Shown piece after piece: positions 16,604-25,700 of a stretch of DNA of 64,000 bases. The first letter of the stretch is position 1, and every line of letters starts with the position of its first letter. The stretch comes from Eubacteriales bacterium (GTDB lineage Bacteria; Bacillota; Clostridia; Lachnospirales; Lachnospiraceae). Location of the stretch: positions 1 to 64,000 of the forward strand of contig JAUNJF010000015.1 in NCBI GenBank assembly GCA_030533405.1. The letters are read 5' to 3'. Below the pieces are notes generated by a model. It was not told where the DNA came from and did no database searches. It worked only from the letters and a program-made list of their open reading frames with translations. The position numbers and the translations under genes were made by a program.

Positions 16604-17233
16604 ATGTCAAAAACCGTTTATTTAAAAATCGAACAATGCGTGGATGTCGAAAAAGAATATGTAAAACTCAAAGATTTTGCAACCCTATATTGCGATGAAC
16701 TGGGATTAAAAAATGAAATAGAAAATATACATTTCTTTCAATTTGAAAAAAACAAAAAATCCAAAATGGTGGTTTCCATTTTAAAAATAATCGAAGAAAT
16801 TACAAGAAAATATCCAAATGTAGAAATTCAAAACATCGGAGAAAGTGACTTTATTCTTTCCTATAATCCTACCTCAAAATGGGAAACACTCAAAGAGTGG
16901 GGTGCTACCATCTTTATCTGTGCAACTGCATTTTTAGGTGGCGGCTATGCCATTATGGCCTACAACACGGATGTCGGAGCCAAAGAACTTTTTTCCAACC
17001 TTTCTATGCTCTTTTTCGGAAATGCAAAAACAGGTGTAACAATCATTACAATCGCTTATTCCATTGGACTCTTTTTCGGTATGATTTTATTTTTTAATCA
17101 CTTAGGTGGAAAACGTTTAAATTCAGATCCCACACCGCTTGAAATCCAAATGCGTCTTTATGAACAAGATCTCAATCAAACAATCATTCAGGAAACAAGT
17201 AGAAATGGAGACAGTATCGATATAAAGGAGTAA
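16604..17233 (+). CDS. spoVAA: Stage V sporulation protein AA
   Basis: About 209 residues from ATG 16604, which follows TTAGGAGTTAGT; the upstream in-frame ATG at 16553 lacks a site. The N-terminal half is a soluble alpha/beta domain (VYLKIEQCVDVEKEYVKLKD at its start). It is followed by two membrane segments (about residues 105-128 and 147-168) and a polar tail, the SpoVAA layout. SpoVA proteins sit in the spore inner membrane and move dipicolinic acid during sporulation and germination. spoVAB follows after 3 bp. Confidence 0.85.
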   Translation: MSKTVYLKIEQCVDVEKEYVKLKDFATLYCDELGLKNEIENIHFFQFEKNKKSKMVVSILKIIEEITRKYPNVEIQNIGESDFILSYNPTSKWETLKEWGATIFICATAFLGGGYAIMAYNTDVGAKELFSNLSMLFFGNAKTGVTIITIAYSIGLFFGMILFFNHLGGKRLNSDPTPLEIQMRLYEQDLNQTIIQETSRNGDSIDIKE

Positions 17234-17236
17234 TCT

Positions 17237-17692
17237 ATGATTTATTTGCGAATGACCTTACTTTCCCTAATGGGATTATCTGCCGGCTTCGTTACAGCTG
17301 CAGCATTTGTTGCTTTTATCGCCATGCTAGGAATCTTTCCTAAAATCGCTGCCAAAACTAAAACTGCAAAAGAATGCATTTTGTATGAAAACTGTCTAAT
17401 CTACGGAATCCTGTTATCCACCCTGTTTCAGTTTTTTGTTGTCTTCGATCATGCTGGCTACAGTTCGTCACCACTGTCACCTCAATGGCTTGGAATTCTC
17501 TTTCTTTGCCTATTGGGTTTGTTCGGCGGTATTTATATTGGTTTTTTGATTGGTGGTCTTTCAGAAGTTTTAAACGTCATTCCCATTTATGCAAGAAAGG
17601 CACACATTCAAAAATGGATTGTCTTCATTATCTTTTTTCTTGCCGCAGGAAAAGCATGTTTTTCCATACTACAATTTATTGTCATAGAATGA
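17237..17692 (+). CDS. spoVAB: Stage V sporulation protein AB
   Basis: 151 residues with four hydrophobic segments (starting LLSLMGLSAGFVTAAAFVAF), consistent with SpoVAB. It lies 3 bp after spoVAA behind AAAGGAG inside the end of that gene, so the two are translated together. The conserved glycines and prolines of the LGIFPKIAAKTKTAKEC loop fit the family. Like SpoVAA it is expected in the forespore inner membrane; its precise role within the channel complex is not known. Confidence 0.83.
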   Translation: MIYLRMTLLSLMGLSAGFVTAAAFVAFIAMLGIFPKIAAKTKTAKECILYENCLIYGILLSTLFQFFVVFDHAGYSSSPLSPQWLGILFLCLLGLFGGIYIGFLIGGLSEVLNVIPIYARKAHIQKWIVFIIFFLAAGKACFSILQFIVIE

Positions 17693-17715
17693 AATTAGAA
17701 ATGCCAGCCAGCATA
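17687..17715 (+). promoter_or_regulatory. Possible second sigma-G type promoter before spoVAC
   Basis: GAATG (17687-17691) and CAGCATA (17709-17715) are 17 bp apart and match the same consensus with one mismatch. They overlap the stop of spoVAB. The 95-bp gap before spoVAC would leave room for a separate start. Confidence 0.3.
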
Positions 17716-17787
17716 TGCATATTTTTTTTATAGCTAGCAATACTATTTTTAAACACGAATAACGAATCATAAAATGGAGGTTCTATT

Positions 17788-18249
17788 ATGGAACAGAAAA
17801 TGAGTAATAAAGCGTACAACAAATACGTCGAACAAATCACACCAACCTATAACATGTGGAAAAATTGCTTCAATGCATTTTGGATTGGCGGAACCATTTG
17901 CCTGATTGGAGAATTGATTTTTCACTTTTACAAGGATTACTTAAACATGAGTGAACTGGATGCAGCCAGTTATGAATCCTTATCCTTAATTCTTCTTAGC
18001 GTTCTCTTAACTGGATTAAATGTATATGGACGCATTGCAAGATTAGGTGGTGCTGGTGCATTGGTACCCATCACGGGCTTTGCAAATTCCGTAGCCGCAC
18101 CTGCGATTGAATATCAAAAAGAAGGACAAGTCTTTGGCATCGGTGTAAAAATCTTTACAATCGCCGGTCCTGTCATTTTGTACGGTATTTTTACGAGTTG
18201 GATTCTTGGTATGATCTATTACCTTGGTAAAATGTTTGGATGGTGGTAA
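17788..18249 (+). CDS. spoVAC: Stage V sporulation protein AC
   Basis: 153 residues behind GGAGGTTC. Four membrane segments and the family motifs VYGRIARLGGAGALVPITGFANSV and AIEYQKEGQVFGIG are visible (the first is cited in part: GGAGALVPITGFAN). SpoVAC forms the dipicolinate channel in the spore inner membrane and is reported to be mechanosensitive in Bacillus. In most spore formers spoVAD and spoVAE follow at once. Here a terminator follows and the next gene is sigF on the other strand, so those partners must be elsewhere or missing. Confidence 0.9.
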   Translation: MEQKMSNKAYNKYVEQITPTYNMWKNCFNAFWIGGTICLIGELIFHFYKDYLNMSELDAASYESLSLILLSVLLTGLNVYGRIARLGGAGALVPITGFANSVAAPAIEYQKEGQVFGIGVKIFTIAGPVILYGIFTSWILGMIYYLGKMFGWW

Positions 18250-18259
18250 TAAAAATGTT

Positions 18260-18318
18260 GTACCATATTAACAACATTTCTCCACAACCCATAAAGGATA
18301 CATCTGTTAATATGGTAC
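18260..18318. terminator. Convergent terminator between spoVAC and sigF
   Basis: GTACCATATTAACA (18260-18273) and TGTTAATATGGTAC (18305-18318) are perfectly complementary over 14 bp, with a 31-nt loop. GTTTTTTC follows on the plus strand. Confidence 0.7.
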
Positions 18319-18329
18319 TCGTTTTTTCT

Positions 18330-19043
18330 CTACATTTTTTGACGTAATTTTAATAGTATCTTTTTTTCCATTCGACTTACCTGCACCTGCGAAATACCAA
18401 TCTCTTTCGCAATCTCCGTCTGTGTTTTATTTTCAAAATATCGCAACCGAATAATTAACTGTTCGGTTTCTTCTAATTGACTCAATAACTTTTCAACAAC
18501 CATTCGATTTAATAAAGTTTCATTTTCATCCTGTGCATCTGCGATCTTATCCATCAAATAAATGGCATTCCCATCCTTTTGATATATTGTTTTATGAATC
18601 GATTCCACTTCCACATTTGCCTCTAGGGATGCAACAATCTCTTCCACATCAATTTCTAACATCTGAGAAAGCTCTTCAATTTGTGGCTCCATTCCTGTAC
18701 GATTCACAATTTCATCTCTTGCCTTTTTTACCTTGTAAGCTGTTTCCTTTAGTGTCCTGCTTACCTTAATCATTCCATCATCTCTTAAAAACCGTTTGAT
18801 TTCACCACTAATCATCGGGACTGCATATGTTGAAAATTTAACATCATAGGATAAGTCAAACTTCTCTATGCATTTCATCAATCCGATACAACCAATCTGA
18901 TACAAATCCTCCAGCTCATATCCTCTTCCCATAAATCTTCTGGCAACTGCCCAGACAAGTCCCAGATTTTCTGTAACAACTCGTTCTTTTGCGTCTTGGT
19001 CTCCTTCTTTTGCAAGCTTTAAAAGTTCTAAAGTCTTGTCCAT
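18330..19043 (-). CDS. sigF: Forespore sigma factor SigF
   Basis: 237 residues from ATG 19043 behind GGGAGGCGTC; a start four codons further upstream would only overlap spoIIAB. Region 2 is visible as ENLGLVWAVARRFMGRG, YELEDLYQIGCIGLMKCIEK and FSTYAVPMISGEIKRFLRDD. Region 3 and region 4 follow, the last ending in TEIAKEIGISQVQVSRMEK. SigF is the first forespore-specific sigma factor, held inactive by SpoIIAB until septation. Gene order spoIIAA-spoIIAB-sigF is conserved. It faces the spoVA genes, which belong to the later forespore regulon. Confidence 0.96.
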   Translation of the reverse strand: MDKTLELLKLAKEGDQDAKERVVTENLGLVWAVARRFMGRGYELEDLYQIGCIGLMKCIEKFDLSYDVKFSTYAVPMISGEIKRFLRDDGMIKVSRTLKETAYKVKKARDEIVNRTGMEPQIEELSQMLEIDVEEIVASLEANVEVESIHKTIYQKDGNAIYLMDKIADAQDENETLLNRMVVEKLLSQLEETEQLIIRLRYFENKTQTEIAKEIGISQVQVSRMEKKILLKLRQKM

Positions 19044-19054
19044 GACGCCTCCCA

Positions 19055-19495
19055 CTACATTACATATTTACGTCCTATCACCTTCCTCATTGTCACCATA
19101 GTTCCCTTCCCAACTTCTGACTCAACAAACAACTCGTCCATAAACGCTTCCATAAATGCAAATCCCATTCCAGAACGTTCCAATTCAGGTTTCGAGGTAT
19201 ACATTGGTTCCATTGCTTTTTCAATATCTGCAATTCCTGTTCCATAATCCTTAACAACAATCGTTACAGTATCATCCACAATATGCGTTTCTATCCGAAT
19301 GCGACCATCCTTATTTTCATACCCATGAATAATAGAATTGGTAACTGCTTCCGACACTGCCGTTTTGATATCTGCCACCTCCTCTAAAGTAGGATTTAAT
19401 CGTGTCACAAATGCAGCAACAACAACTCTGGCAAAACTTTCATTTTTTGATACACTATCAAATTCTACGATCATCTGATTATTAAACTGTTTCAT
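19055..19495 (-). CDS. spoIIAB: Anti-sigma F factor and SpoIIAA kinase
   Basis: 146 residues. It has a GHKL ATP-binding fold with the N box VSEAVTNSIIHGYENKDG and the lid KDYGTGIADIEKAMEP, followed by ERSGMGFAFM. It binds SigF and, with ATP, phosphorylates SpoIIAA. Its ATG overlaps the spoIIAA stop by 4 bp, and 11 bp separate it from sigF, so the three genes are one transcript. No missing key residue was noticed. Confidence 0.96.
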   Translation of the reverse strand: MKQFNNQMIVEFDSVSKNESFARVVVAAFVTRLNPTLEEVADIKTAVSEAVTNSIIHGYENKDGRIRIETHIVDDTVTIVVKDYGTGIADIEKAMEPMYTSKPELERSGMGFAFMEAFMDELFVESEVGKGTMVTMRKVIGRKYVM

Positions 19496-19863
19496 TCTAA
19501 TTCCTCTCTCTTTTCTCTATTATTTTGAATAAATGCCAATGCAGTGTCCGCATCTGGGCATCTCTTTGCTACACGGTAAAGACCTGATATATCTAAAAAA
19601 CGGGCCACCTTATCATTGACTCCAACAATAAATACATTTCCTTTTAGATACCGAACCTCTCTGTATCGTCCCATCACAAGACCAATACCAGAGCTGTCCA
19701 TAAAGTATGTATGATGATAATCAAAAATCACATCACGCACCCTTTTCCCTGCAAACAGTTCATCCGTCTGTTCCCGAATTTTTGCTGCCGCATGATGATC
19801 CAACTCATTTGGCAAATAAATAATTAATGTTTCTCCTTTTTTCTCAAATAAAATCTCTTCCAT
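19492..19863 (-). CDS. spoIIAA: Anti-anti-sigma factor SpoIIAA
   Basis: 123 residues, a STAS-domain protein. The motif FMDSSGIGLVMGRY places the phospho-acceptor serine at residue 58, the same position as in Bacillus subtilis. When dephosphorylated by SpoIIE it displaces SigF from SpoIIAB. It starts behind AAAAGGAG only about 35 bp past the TPR-gene terminator. The operon promoter must therefore overlap that terminator or lie in the end of the TPR gene. I did not find a convincing sigma-H box. Confidence 0.95.
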   Translation of the reverse strand: MEEILFEKKGETLIIYLPNELDHHAAAKIREQTDELFAGKRVRDVIFDYHHTYFMDSSGIGLVMGRYREVRYLKGNVFIVGVNDKVARFLDISGLYRVAKRCPDADTALAFIQNNREKREELE

Positions 19864-19896
19864 TTTTCTACTCCTTTTCCATTCTTAAAAAATAAA

Positions 19897-19926
19897 AGAA
19901 GAGACAACAAATATGTTGTCTCTTCT
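19897..19926 (-). terminator. Terminator of the addB-addA-folC-TPR operon
   Basis: AGAAGAGACAACA (19897-19909) pairs with TGTTGTCTCTTCT. TTTATTTTTT follows on the minus strand. Confidence 0.85.
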
Positions 19927-19957
19927 TTCGTATCTAATCCATTCATTTGTAAAATAT

Positions 19958-21283
19958 CTACTCTGACAAGTAATCCTTAACTTCTTCTATATGACTACTT
20001 TCAGGATAGTTCTCTTTTAAACTAATAAAGGCCGCTTTTGCTTTTTGTTCATCCTGATTACCAATAAATGCCTTACCCAAATAGAAATATGCATCATCGC
20101 CTTCTTGAATCTCCAATGCAACATTACACATATCAATTGCATTTTCATATTGACCTTCATTAATGGCTCTCGCCGCTTCCTCACACAACGTCTTATATGT
20201 TGTATTTGGAATATGCGTTTTCACAATTCCAAATGCATCTTTCGATTCCGCTGCTTTTTGCGCTTCCTCGTCTTCTGCTTTCTTCTTATCTTCCATTTCC
20301 TTTTGTAAACTGGAAACCTGCTGTTCCAAATCAGAAATCGTTACATCTTTTCCAGATAACTCCTCGCTATACGCAATCTGTTCTTCTCGGTTTGATTTGT
20401 TCGCATGACTCAATTTTGTTGGTAACACCAACACCCAAAAAACCAACACACCTAAAATCAAACCAACCAATACATATAACAAATTAAATTTGTTATGATT
20501 CACATCTTTGTAAGATGCTATCTCCTTATCTAAATTATCGATGTTCTCCAAACTTTTCTCAACTAAAGTTTCCAGATCAGTCTTAAATGGTTCCTCATCG
20601 TTATATGCCGAATTCACATCAATTCGAACACTCGATTCTTTCATGCCCATAATCTCACGTGGCGCCATTCCCATCTCTGTGAAATAACGAATCGCAAGCG
20701 TATTATTCTTGTCAATTCGAAGAACACGTTTTAAAGCTTTTTTTGCTTTATCTTTATTACCGCTCTCCATATATAAAAGAGCCAACAATAAATATCCTTT
20801 CACAAAATGTGGATAACTTGATAAGATTCTCTTTAACTGAATAAATGCTAAATCTCTTGTTCCCTGCTTCGCGTGTAACAACGCCTGATTAAATTGTTTT
20901 GCCAACTGATTCGCTTCTTCTAATTTCAGCGGATCAGCTTGTACCTCATCAATATATTTGTGTGCAATATTCTCCTTAGATGGTAGATAATTTGCACTCA
21001 CTACCCAATGCGTTAATCCTAAAACAATCTCACCCATTTCATAATGAACAAGACCTAATAAATTCCTTGCATTGATATTCTGCTTATTATATTTGAGCGC
21101 TAAATTAAGCGCATCAATAGCCCCTGTTAAATCTCTGACACTTGCTCTGTCTAATCCTAAATTGTAATAATAATTCGATGTATTATAAGCCTTTGCCAAC
21201 AGCTTATGACTCATACCACAGCTACTGCAGTGTCCGTTCTCTAATACAGGTGCTCCACAATTCAAACACTCCATATTATTCAC
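19958..21283 (-). CDS. Zinc-ribbon and TPR-repeat membrane protein
   Basis: 441 residues. The N-terminus carries a four-cysteine zinc ribbon (CLNCGAPVLENGHCSSCG). TPR-type helices follow at about 35-100 and 130-205 (GYLLLALLYMESGNKDKAKK). One membrane helix lies near residue 270 (LLYVLVGLILGVLVFWVLVL), then a charged coiled coil (about 300-345). A further TPR pair at the C-terminus (ENAIDMCNVALEIQEGDDAY) probably lies outside. Such proteins act as scaffolds; no specific partner can be read. It is the last gene of the operon with folC and addBA. Confidence 0.75.
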   Translation of the reverse strand: MNNMECLNCGAPVLENGHCSSCGMSHKLLAKAYNTSNYYYNLGLDRASVRDLTGAIDALNLALKYNKQNINARNLLGLVHYEMGEIVLGLTHWVVSANYLPSKENIAHKYIDEVQADPLKLEEANQLAKQFNQALLHAKQGTRDLAFIQLKRILSSYPHFVKGYLLLALLYMESGNKDKAKKALKRVLRIDKNNTLAIRYFTEMGMAPREIMGMKESSVRIDVNSAYNDEEPFKTDLETLVEKSLENIDNLDKEIASYKDVNHNKFNLLYVLVGLILGVLVFWVLVLPTKLSHANKSNREEQIAYSEELSGKDVTISDLEQQVSSLQKEMEDKKKAEDEEAQKAAESKDAFGIVKTHIPNTTYKTLCEEAARAINEGQYENAIDMCNVALEIQEGDDAYFYLGKAFIGNQDEQKAKAAFISLKENYPESSHIEEVKDYLSE

Positions 21284-21286
21284 CGC

Positions 21287-21436
21287 CTATTTCTCCTGTG
21301 TACTTTTCACCTGTTGTAACATTTCTTCTAATACATCTGTAATATCTTTTACATCGTTCTTATATATTGCATCCTCAGCCTGTGAAACTTCGAGACAAGG
21401 CTGAAATTTTCTTACTTCTTCATCAAAATTAATCAT
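21287..21436 (-). CDS. Conserved-looking 49-codon acidic protein
   Basis: A short frame between folC and the TPR gene, ATG 21436 with GGGAG upstream inside the end of folC. The product starts MINFDEEVRKFQPCLEVSQA and is acidic and helical (DDITDVLEEMLQQV-like stretch), with one cysteine and no membrane part. It is tightly packed: 6 bp after folC and 3 bp before the next start. That packing, plus good codon usage, supports a real gene. The family is not recognised. Confidence 0.6.
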   Translation of the reverse strand: MINFDEEVRKFQPCLEVSQAEDAIYKNDVKDITDVLEEMLQQVKSTQEK

Positions 21437-21442
21437 AATAAT

Positions 21443-22726
21443 CTATACTCCCAATGCGAGTAAGTCACCAGCCAGATACAAAGATCCTACACAAAATAAA
21501 AACCGTTCACCAACATGGTCTCTTGCGTACAAGAAACCGTCTTTTATATCATAATAGGTGGTAATCTTACTACCCGAAAAACGTCTAAATGCATCCTCTA
21601 CCACAGACGTATCTGCGGCTCTGTCTCCACTATACCGAACTACAACAACTTCCTCGAACGCAATCTTACTTAAGCGCTCGATCATGGATAAATAATCTTT
21701 ATCCTTGGAAACAGCAAATAATAAAACTTTTCGTTTGTCACCAAACAATTCTTCTAATGTTTTGCAAAATGCTTCAATCGCTTCTTCATTATGTGCACCG
21801 TCAATATAAACATGCGGTGCAATCTCCTGCATTCTACAAGGCCATGTCATGCTAAGCAATCCTGCCTTCACCAAACCTAAACTATTCAAATCATTCTTAC
21901 GAATGTCAAGCAGTTCATATGCTTTCAACGCTAATATTGCATTCTCTACCTGATATAGCGCTGTTTTCTTAATTTGCAAACTGCTGTACTTATAATAACC
22001 ACTATCAAACGAAAAATCAATGGTTTTTTCTGTTATTTTTTCGATTTTATACTGTTTTTTTTCGACAACCTCTAATGGTGCACCTATTTCTTGTGCATAA
22101 CCTTTCATTACCTCTGTCGCGCAATCCTTACGGTCAAAATAAAGCGCAGGAACTCCTTTTTTCATAATTCCTGCTTTTTCCTTTGCAATTTGCTCTAATG
22201 TATCTCCTAAAAATTGTGTGTGATCCATTCCCACCGATGTAATAACTGAAAGAACTGGCTGAACCACATTTGTTGCATCTAATCTACCACCCATTCCCGT
22301 TTCAAAAATCACATAATCCACCTTTTCTTTTTGGAAATAATGTGCGGCCATTAAAAATACAAATTCAAAAAAAGATGGATGATCAATCCCTCTTTTTTTT
22401 ACATTAGAAACAAACTGCATTGTTTCTTCAAATGCAGCTAAAAATGACTCATCTGATATAATCTCATCATTGATTCGAATTCGCTCATTGATTCGAACCA
22501 AGTGTGGTGAAGTAAACACACCAACCCGAAAACCATCCTGCTGTAACAAGGACGCAAGAAACTGACAGGTAGAACCTTTTCCATTTGTACCAGCTACATG
22601 AATCACGGGATATGCACATTCTGGATGCCCCATATGCTCTAATATTTGTTTTAAATTATCTGTCCCTAATTTTTTTGCAAACAACGGAATTGATAATACA
22701 TATTCCACACATTCCTGATACGTCAT
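21443..22726 (-). CDS. folC: Folylpolyglutamate synthase / dihydrofolate synthase
   Basis: About 427 residues from ATG 22726 (AAGGGGCGCAGGAAT upstream). An earlier ATG at 22768 overlaps the addA stop but has no site. Motifs are the P-loop VAGTNGKGSTCQFL, the loop FTSPHLVRINERI, the metal site FETGMGGRLDATN, SVGMDHTQFLG and C-terminal YIDGAHNEEAIEAF. The enzyme adds glutamate to folates, keeping them in the cell. It sits directly behind addA in a compact operon. Confidence 0.94.
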   Translation of the reverse strand: MTYQECVEYVLSIPLFAKKLGTDNLKQILEHMGHPECAYPVIHVAGTNGKGSTCQFLASLLQQDGFRVGVFTSPHLVRINERIRINDEIISDESFLAAFEETMQFVSNVKKRGIDHPSFFEFVFLMAAHYFQKEKVDYVIFETGMGGRLDATNVVQPVLSVITSVGMDHTQFLGDTLEQIAKEKAGIMKKGVPALYFDRKDCATEVMKGYAQEIGAPLEVVEKKQYKIEKITEKTIDFSFDSGYYKYSSLQIKKTALYQVENAILALKAYELLDIRKNDLNSLGLVKAGLLSMTWPCRMQEIAPHVYIDGAHNEEAIEAFCKTLEELFGDKRKVLLFAVSKDKDYLSMIERLSKIAFEEVVVVRYSGDRAADTSVVEDAFRRFSGSKITTYYDIKDGFLYARDHVGERFLFCVGSLYLAGDLLALGV

Positions 22727-22764
22727 ATTCCTGCGCCCCTTTTCCTTCATGGGTAAATTCCACA

Positions 22765-25700
22765 TCATTTTATTTCAATTGCTTTATCTAATGCGAAAGC
22801 ATAAATATAGCTTTCTTTTACCTTTAATCCTGTTAACTGTTCTAATGTATCTTTGTAATACATCAACTGTGTTGCATATCGTTTTACCAGTTTTTCTTCC
22901 TCTCCCAGTTTTGCAAAATCTGTTTTATAATCTAGCAATACGAGATAGTCCTCTTCCTGAAAATACGCATCGATAATACCTTGTACTAAGATTAATTTAT
23001 CATTTTCATCATCCCTTGATTCCCGCATAATCTTATGCGCGGGTACACCTGCAATAAATTGTTTTTCTTTGCATAACAAACCCAATTTTGCTGCACGCTG
23101 CATTCTTTTTCCAAGTGACGACTGCAACAATGTATAGATTTTATCTGCTGAGAAAAAGGAAACAATATCCTTTGGTATTCTGCCTTCCTCTATCATATCT
23201 GTCAAGCTTTTTTGCAATTGTTCTTTTGTAAGCTCCATACCAAAATCAACCAATTCCATCGTTTTATGAACCCAGGTTCCCTGCGTTGCACGATCCATAG
23301 GAATATCCCCTTGCAAAAACTTTGGCAATGGTGCAACATACTCTTTTTCACGTTCCATTTCAATCACGTCTGAAGGTTCAAAATCTGTTTCATAAATCCG
23401 CTTAATTTCCGTAACAGAAAGCTTTGATTTTATCGTAGTATACTGACTATCATGATAGTTCCAATGCAACGCTTCCGACAAAGGCTCTTTATTACATGCT
23501 TCTTTTTGTTGCCACTGTATCAGTGCATATTCTCTGTCGTTTTCTTTTTCCAAATCTGTCTTTAAATGCTGCACAATTAAATTCATATAATCAAACACTT
23601 CAACCTTTAATCGAATCGATTCTCGAGAAATTTTTTCCTTTCTCTCGTATTCCGCACTGATAATTGCTTCCCCTTTTTTATCCATGCGTTTTCGAACTTG
23701 CTTCATTGCCATTTCAAACACTTCATTACGCATCAATCCCATCACAATAAGATCTAAATAACTACGTGCCATTTTCACATTTGCAAACGATAATTTTTCT
23801 TCCTTTCTTGTTGCAATATGTTCATATCGCTTCACCAGGGCAGGGACATCACTTGTCACACCAGTCATAATCAACTTCTCTTTTGCTCTTGTCATTGCAA
23901 CATAAAGAATTCTTAATTCCTCTGCGATATTTTCCGTGGTTGTCAACGCAACCATCGCCTTTCGAAGAAAGGTATCATTTCCACGTCGTTTTTCCGTATC
24001 ACGATACTTCGCTCCAATATAATAATCTGGATGTATAATAATTGGTGTTTTAGTATCCATCTGATTAAATGTTTTTCCAATTCCAGACAAAAATACAACT
24101 GGAAATTCCAATCCTTTACTCTTATGAATACTCATCATCCGAACAACATTTTCTGATGTATCTATACCTGGATCTCCACCTAAAGAAATCGATTTTTTTT
24201 GCAGCTTTTCAACATATCTTAAAAAGTCAAATACACTGCAAAAAGCATCAACCTCACACTTTTGTGCTTCCTGTAAAAACAGCTCCAGATTCCTTGCTCT
24301 TCGTCCTCCTTCTGGCATCCCTTTTACATAAAAATAATAATTTTCCTTCATGTAAATCTCAGATAAAATATCACCAATTCCATGGATTTCTTTTTTCGAA
24401 ATCAAATGATTTAACAACGCATACAATGCACTACATTTTTTTTCAATTTCACGAACATCTATTCCATCCAACAAGAGTTCATAATCCTGTAAAAACGAAT
24501 GAAATTCCTGTTCGTTCCAAGACACAATCTGCTTTATAACATCGTATAAATACAGTCGATACGCATCCTGTTTTTCACTTTGCATGGCTTGTATTTTTTG
24601 TTCCAATTTACGTTTTAACAAAACAATCCATGTCAGCTCGTTACTATTACATCCACCAAAATAACTGCGTAATACAGCTGCAAACTCCACATCATTATAT
24701 GGATTATCCAATACACGAAGTAAACTCAAAACAAGACGAATTTCTATGGTGTCAAAATACCCATTTTCATTCTGTACAAGGACTGGTATTCCCTTTGCCA
24801 TAAGGGTTTCATAAAACACCTGTTGATAGCTCGATGGCGCACGAAATAAAATGACAATATCACGATATTGAAGATTTCTCCATTCCCCTGTTTGCTCATC
24901 AACAACCTGATATGCTGTATCTCCCTGCATCAAATCCAAAATACGATTTGCTACCATCGTTGCCTCTAATTCTTTCTTTCCAATATCTTCTAATTCATCA
25001 TTTAACTGCTCATCATTTTGAGCTGATTCCATCTCATCCTCTGCACGAAGAAATTCGAAATCCTTTGTTTCACCAATCAGCAATTCCACACTGTCATCGG
25101 AGCCTTCTAAAAACGTCTTTCCCGGAATCAAAGCCTCGTCCTCTGTGTAATCAATACCGCCCAAATCCGCTCCCATGATTTGATAAAACAAATAATTAAT
25201 GCCTTCCAAAACATTGGCTCTGCTTCGAAAATTATTCTTCAAAAGAAGCTTTCGATTGCTACTTCCTTCCTCTAATGCATAGGTATGATATTTATCCATA
25301 AACAAATCGGGTCTTGCCATTCGAAAACGATAAATACTCTGCTTCACATCACCTACCATAAATATGTTATTTTTACCTTCTGGAACGGTAGATACACAGC
25401 GCAAAATTGCTTCCTGCAAAAAGTTACTATCCTGATACTCATCAATCATAATCTCAACAAAATCAGCAGCCATTTCCTTTCCAATTGCACTTGGAATCGC
25501 ATTGCCATCTTCATCATATCCCGCACATAAAACCTTCAATGCACAGTGTTCCACATCACTAAATTCCAATATATTCTTCGCCAATTTTTCTTCCAAAAAA
25601 CGTGCACGAAATGCATCTACTGCATCTAATAACGCAATCATCATCGGTGCCTGTTTTTGCATCTGCTCAACAACAGACGAAAATGGCAATACAAACATCT

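Noticed and set aside
24069-24539. 156-codon plus-strand frame inside addA
   Set aside because: It is antisense to a well-conserved helicase gene and has no start signal or recognisable domain.
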